In this document: positions 61,496 through 64,000 of the stretch, piece after piece | How positions within the stretch are numbered: the first letter of the stretch is position 1 | Layout: every line of letters begins with the position of its first letter | Assembly (NCBI GenBank): GCA_902768785.1 | Contig: CACXMM010000004.1 | Span: 1-64,000 of the forward strand | DNA length: 64,000 nt | DNA from: an uncultured Prevotellaceae bacterium | GTDB taxonomy: Bacteria; Bacteroidota; Bacteroidia; Bacteroidales; Bacteroidaceae | Direction of reading: 5' to 3' | The notes under the pieces: generated by a model | Told to the model about the DNA's origin: nothing | Database searches by the model: none | The model's input: only the letters and a program-made list of their open reading frames with translations | Made by a program: the position numbers and the translations under genes

Positions 61496-62614
61496 CTATG
61501 CTTTGTCATGCCAAGCCAGTTTCACCACTTCATCGGCGATGATATCTGCCGAGTCGGGTAGTGCCAGCTTCAGGATATTTGTTCGTAAAGATGCCAGTTT
61601 CTCCTTGTCGTTTACCGTTTGGATGGCTAAGGTGATGACTTTTTGCGGCGCCTCTGCATCCTTCACATACAGGGCGGCATCTTTCTCCACCAAGGCCATG
61701 GCATTCTTTGTCTGATGGTCTTCTGCCACATTGGGTGAGGGGACGAGGATGACTGGTGTACCCAACAGACAGAATTCGGAGATGCTGCTGGCTCCTGCCC
61801 TGCTGATGACGAGGTCGGCGGCTTTGTATGCCGCTCCCATATCGCTGATGAAGTCGAGGACTTTCAGCATGGGCATGTCGGTGTGGCTCTTCATCTGCTC
61901 CAGGATTTGACCGTGGTAGTATTTGCCTGTCTGCCAGATCACTTGGATACCGCTGTTCTTGATCTCATCCAGGTGCTGTAGGACGCTCTCGTTCACGGTT
62001 CTCGCACCTAACGATCCACCAACGATGAGAATCGTTCTCTTGGAAGGATCCAGTCCGAAACTCTTCACGGCTTCTTCCTTACTGATCGTGGTCTCTAACA
62101 GAGCCTGACGTACGGGGTTGCCGGTCATGATGATCTTCTCTGCAGGGAAGAAACGCTCCATGTGCTCATAGGCCACACAGATTTTCTCCGCTTTCTTGGC
62201 CAGTAGCTTATTGGTGACGCCAGCGTACGAGTTCTGCTCCTGTATGAGACAGGGGATACCCATGGCAGCACATTGGTTTAGAGTGGGACCACTGGCATAG
62301 CCACCAACGCCCACGGCGGCCATCGGGCGGAAGTCGCGGATGATTTTCTTGGCCATGCGCTGACTCTTCCATATCTTATAGAGCACCTTGACGTTCTTCA
62401 GGAGGTTCTTGCGGTCGAAACCACAGATGGGGAGACCTTTGATCTCGTAACCGGCGGCGGGCACACGTTGCATCTCCATTCTGCCCTCAGCACCTACGAA
62501 AAGGATCTTTGCATCGGGATGCTTGACCTTGATGGCGTTGGCAATCGATACTGCGGGGAAGATATGTCCTCCCGTGCCGCCTCCGCTGATGATAATCCTC
62601 AATTCTTTTTCCAT
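61496..62614 (-). CDS. murG: UDP-N-acetylglucosamine transferase MurG
   Basis: 372 residues. GT28 fold: N-terminal ISGGGTGGHIFPAVSIA, the central IVGGSLGARTVNESV, and SRAGASSISEFCLLGTPVILVPSPNVAEDHQTKNA-type nucleotide site (landmarks SRAGASSISE and DHQTKNA). It makes lipid II at the inner face of the membrane. Confidence 0.97.
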   Translation of the reverse strand: MEKELRIIISGGGTGGHIFPAVSIANAIKVKHPDAKILFVGAEGRMEMQRVPAAGYEIKGLPICGFDRKNLLKNVKVLYKIWKSQRMAKKIIRDFRPMAAVGVGGYASGPTLNQCAAMGIPCLIQEQNSYAGVTNKLLAKKAEKICVAYEHMERFFPAEKIIMTGNPVRQALLETTISKEEAVKSFGLDPSKRTILIVGGSLGARTVNESVLQHLDEIKNSGIQVIWQTGKYYHGQILEQMKSHTDMPMLKVLDFISDMGAAYKAADLVISRAGASSISEFCLLGTPVILVPSPNVAEDHQTKNAMALVEKDAALYVKDAEAPQKVITLAIQTVNDKEKLASLRTNILKLALPDSADIIADEVVKLAWHDKA

Positions 62615-62635
62615 TTCCTTACCATATTTACGACA

Positions 62636-63919
62636 TCAGGCTGTGGCTAATGCTACCTTCGCCGGTGTCTTCTTTTCGGTGGGCTCATCCTTCCTCTTGG
62701 CTGTGTAGCTCACACTCAGGATGATTCCTACATAGATACAGTTTACGATGGTGGATGTTCCACCCTTGCTGATCAGCGGGAGTGGCTGACCTGTTACAGG
62801 AGCCAGTCCTACGGCCACTGCCATGTTGAACATAGCCTGTGTCACCAACAATAAGGCGATGCCCATGATGAGCAGGGCCGGGAAGGCATTGGCGCATCTG
62901 TTGGCAATGGTGGCTGTTCGGAAGAGCAGGATGATATAGAGCAGGCATACTACGGCAGCGCCAATGATGCCCATCTCTTCGATGATGATGGCATAGATGA
63001 AATCGGAGAAGGCCTGTGAGAGGAAGTCACGTTCCACAGAGTTCCCCGGTCCTTTGCCCACGATGTTTGATGAGGCGATGGCAATCTTTGCATGACTCTT
63101 CTGTGCATCTTTGTCGAGATCCACATCCTCGGGTGCCACCTCCGTATGATCCATGAAATCGATGATTCTAGCTTTCCAGGTGTCGGCACGGTGGAAGACT
63201 TTCGACAGGATACCTGTTTCTTCTTTCTTTTCCGTCACCTGCTCGGTCATATTCATCTTCTCGGAGGATGCCGTCTCTTTCTGCTCGTTTCCGATCAGCA
63301 TGATCATGGCGAAGCCGAAGGCCGCCAACAGGGTGAGCACACCCAATAACCGTCCCAGCTGTTGCTTGGGCACCCTTCCGATGAACATCATGATGATGAC
63401 GGTCAGGAACAGCAGGGCTGCTGTGGAGAGGTTCTCCATGGCAATCAGGAAGACAATAGGCAGCGAGATATATAGGATGTATCTGAAAGCACGTCGGTCA
63501 GCGCCATCGATGGTCTGCATCGCACTGAGAATCTGTGCCTCGGCAAGTATCACGGCTCCTTTGGCAATCTCCGAAGGCTGGAACTGAATCCCGAACAGTC
63601 CGATCCATCGCTGTGCACCGTTGGTTGACTGTCCTACCACGAGCACAGCAATAAGCATAATCAACGAGAGCAACAGGGCAAACGGGGTGACGATCTTGAA
63701 ATACTTGCATTTGATGTTCATGGTCACGATCATGAAACCCACGCCAAAGAGCAGTAGAATGGTGTGGTAGAGCACGGGTTTCCAGTAGTTCCCGGCTTTG
63801 TACGTCAGGGAACTGGAGGCACTATATACCTCAAGCACGCTGATGATGCAAAGCAGAAAGAACACCATCCAGATGATGCCGTCGCCTTTGATTTTTAATC
63901 GTGTCAGTTTATCGAGCAT
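62636..63919 (-). CDS. ftsW: Septal peptidoglycan polymerase FtsW
   Basis: 427 residues, about ten spans. SEDS landmarks: NGAQRWIGLFGIQFQPSEIAKGAVIL, MENLSTAALLF, and VAVGLAPVTGQPLPLISKGGTS near the C-terminus. A large periplasmic loop (about 225-290, charged) sits before SSNIVGKGPGNSVERDFLSQAFSDFI. Polymerises lipid II at the septum together with a class B PBP. Position in the mur/fts cluster decides FtsW over RodA. Confidence 0.94.
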   Translation of the reverse strand: MLDKLTRLKIKGDGIIWMVFFLLCIISVLEVYSASSSLTYKAGNYWKPVLYHTILLLFGVGFMIVTMNIKCKYFKIVTPFALLLSLIMLIAVLVVGQSTNGAQRWIGLFGIQFQPSEIAKGAVILAEAQILSAMQTIDGADRRAFRYILYISLPIVFLIAMENLSTAALLFLTVIIMMFIGRVPKQQLGRLLGVLTLLAAFGFAMIMLIGNEQKETASSEKMNMTEQVTEKKEETGILSKVFHRADTWKARIIDFMDHTEVAPEDVDLDKDAQKSHAKIAIASSNIVGKGPGNSVERDFLSQAFSDFIYAIIIEEMGIIGAAVVCLLYIILLFRTATIANRCANAFPALLIMGIALLLVTQAMFNMAVAVGLAPVTGQPLPLISKGGTSTIVNCIYVGIILSVSYTAKRKDEPTEKKTPAKVALATA

Positions 63920-63944
63920 ATTTTTGTTCTATGATCAGAATGGA

Positions 63945-64000
63945 TTACAAGTTGCGAACGAGTGTCTTGAACTGGTCACCACGGTCTTCCATGTTCTTGA
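63945..64000 (-). CDS. murD: UDP-N-acetylmuramoylalanine:D-glutamate ligase, C-terminal fragment (cut by window edge)
   Basis: Only the last 18 codons are present: NMEDRGDQFKTLVRNL then TAA. The ending RG-x-x-F-(K)-x-L-V is typical of MurD in Bacteroidota, and murD is expected directly upstream of ftsW. Identity rests on this short tail and the gene order. Confidence 0.75.
   Translation of the reverse strand, partial: KNMEDRGDQFKTLVRNL

Overview
This window reads as chromosomal DNA of a member of the Bacteroidota, most likely Prevotella/Segatella (Prevotellaceae). The support is: three SusC/SusD-type outer-membrane systems (one a cut-off SusC), a one-piece hybrid two-component sensor, import-associated zinc metallohydrolase and DUF4302 lipoproteins, BACON domains, a DUF853 ATPase, and many promoters of the Bacteroidota type (TTTG, 18-21 bp, TAnnTTTG). 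The division-gene order murD-ftsW-murG-murC-ftsQ-ftsA-ftsZ also fits. Species is not decided by what I can see.

Layout. 1-14 kb: two divergent SusC paralogues. The rightward one leads SusC-SusD-zinc metallohydrolase lipoprotein-DUF4302-BACON and faces a secreted M6 metalloprotease, a set that looks built for peptide or protein-derived nutrients. 14-29 kb: a polysaccharide utilisation locus (SusD, SusC, 1301-residue hybrid sensor on the minus strand; SGNH esterase, two GPH-type transporters and an intracellular GH43 on the plus strand), best explained by acetylated (arabino)xylan oligosaccharides. 29-35 kb: housekeeping (recO, tRNA-Glu, rpsT, gyrB), a small membrane-anchored HTH regulator and two small related membrane proteins. 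35-39 kb: secreted GH95 overlapping an AraC regulator. 38.7-43.7 kb: DUF3109, ung, DUF853 and gpmI. 44-54.4 kb: CE15-like esterase followed by a compact locus for an unidentified sugar or sugar acid. 54.4-55.2 kb: a gene-free block of repeats. 55-64 kb: a lipoprotein, then the division and murein cluster.

The 45.2-54.4 kb locus is the most interesting metabolic unit. Split transketolase and a DUF1537 kinase run rightward; a beta-keto acid cleavage enzyme, an FGGY kinase, an Asp/Glu racemase-family protein and an ACS-type transporter run leftward. The two convergent operons meet at a 38-bp perfect palindrome, and a fucose/arabinose isomerase-like gene is divergent from the leftward operon. Isomerase, FGGY kinase and split transketolase recall the known D-apiose/apulose route; DUF1537 plus a beta-keto acid enzyme recall apionate-type acid routes. 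The real substrate is unknown.

The most unusual DNA is non-coding. Several gene-free stretches hold tandem arrays with an exact 22-bp period. In three arrays of unrelated sequence the unit is the same design: a 15-bp dyad (6-3-6) plus a 7-bp linker. A second class, 7-9-bp tandem repeats, fills gene junctions, often starting inside a stop codon, and also enters three coding regions of the catabolic locus.
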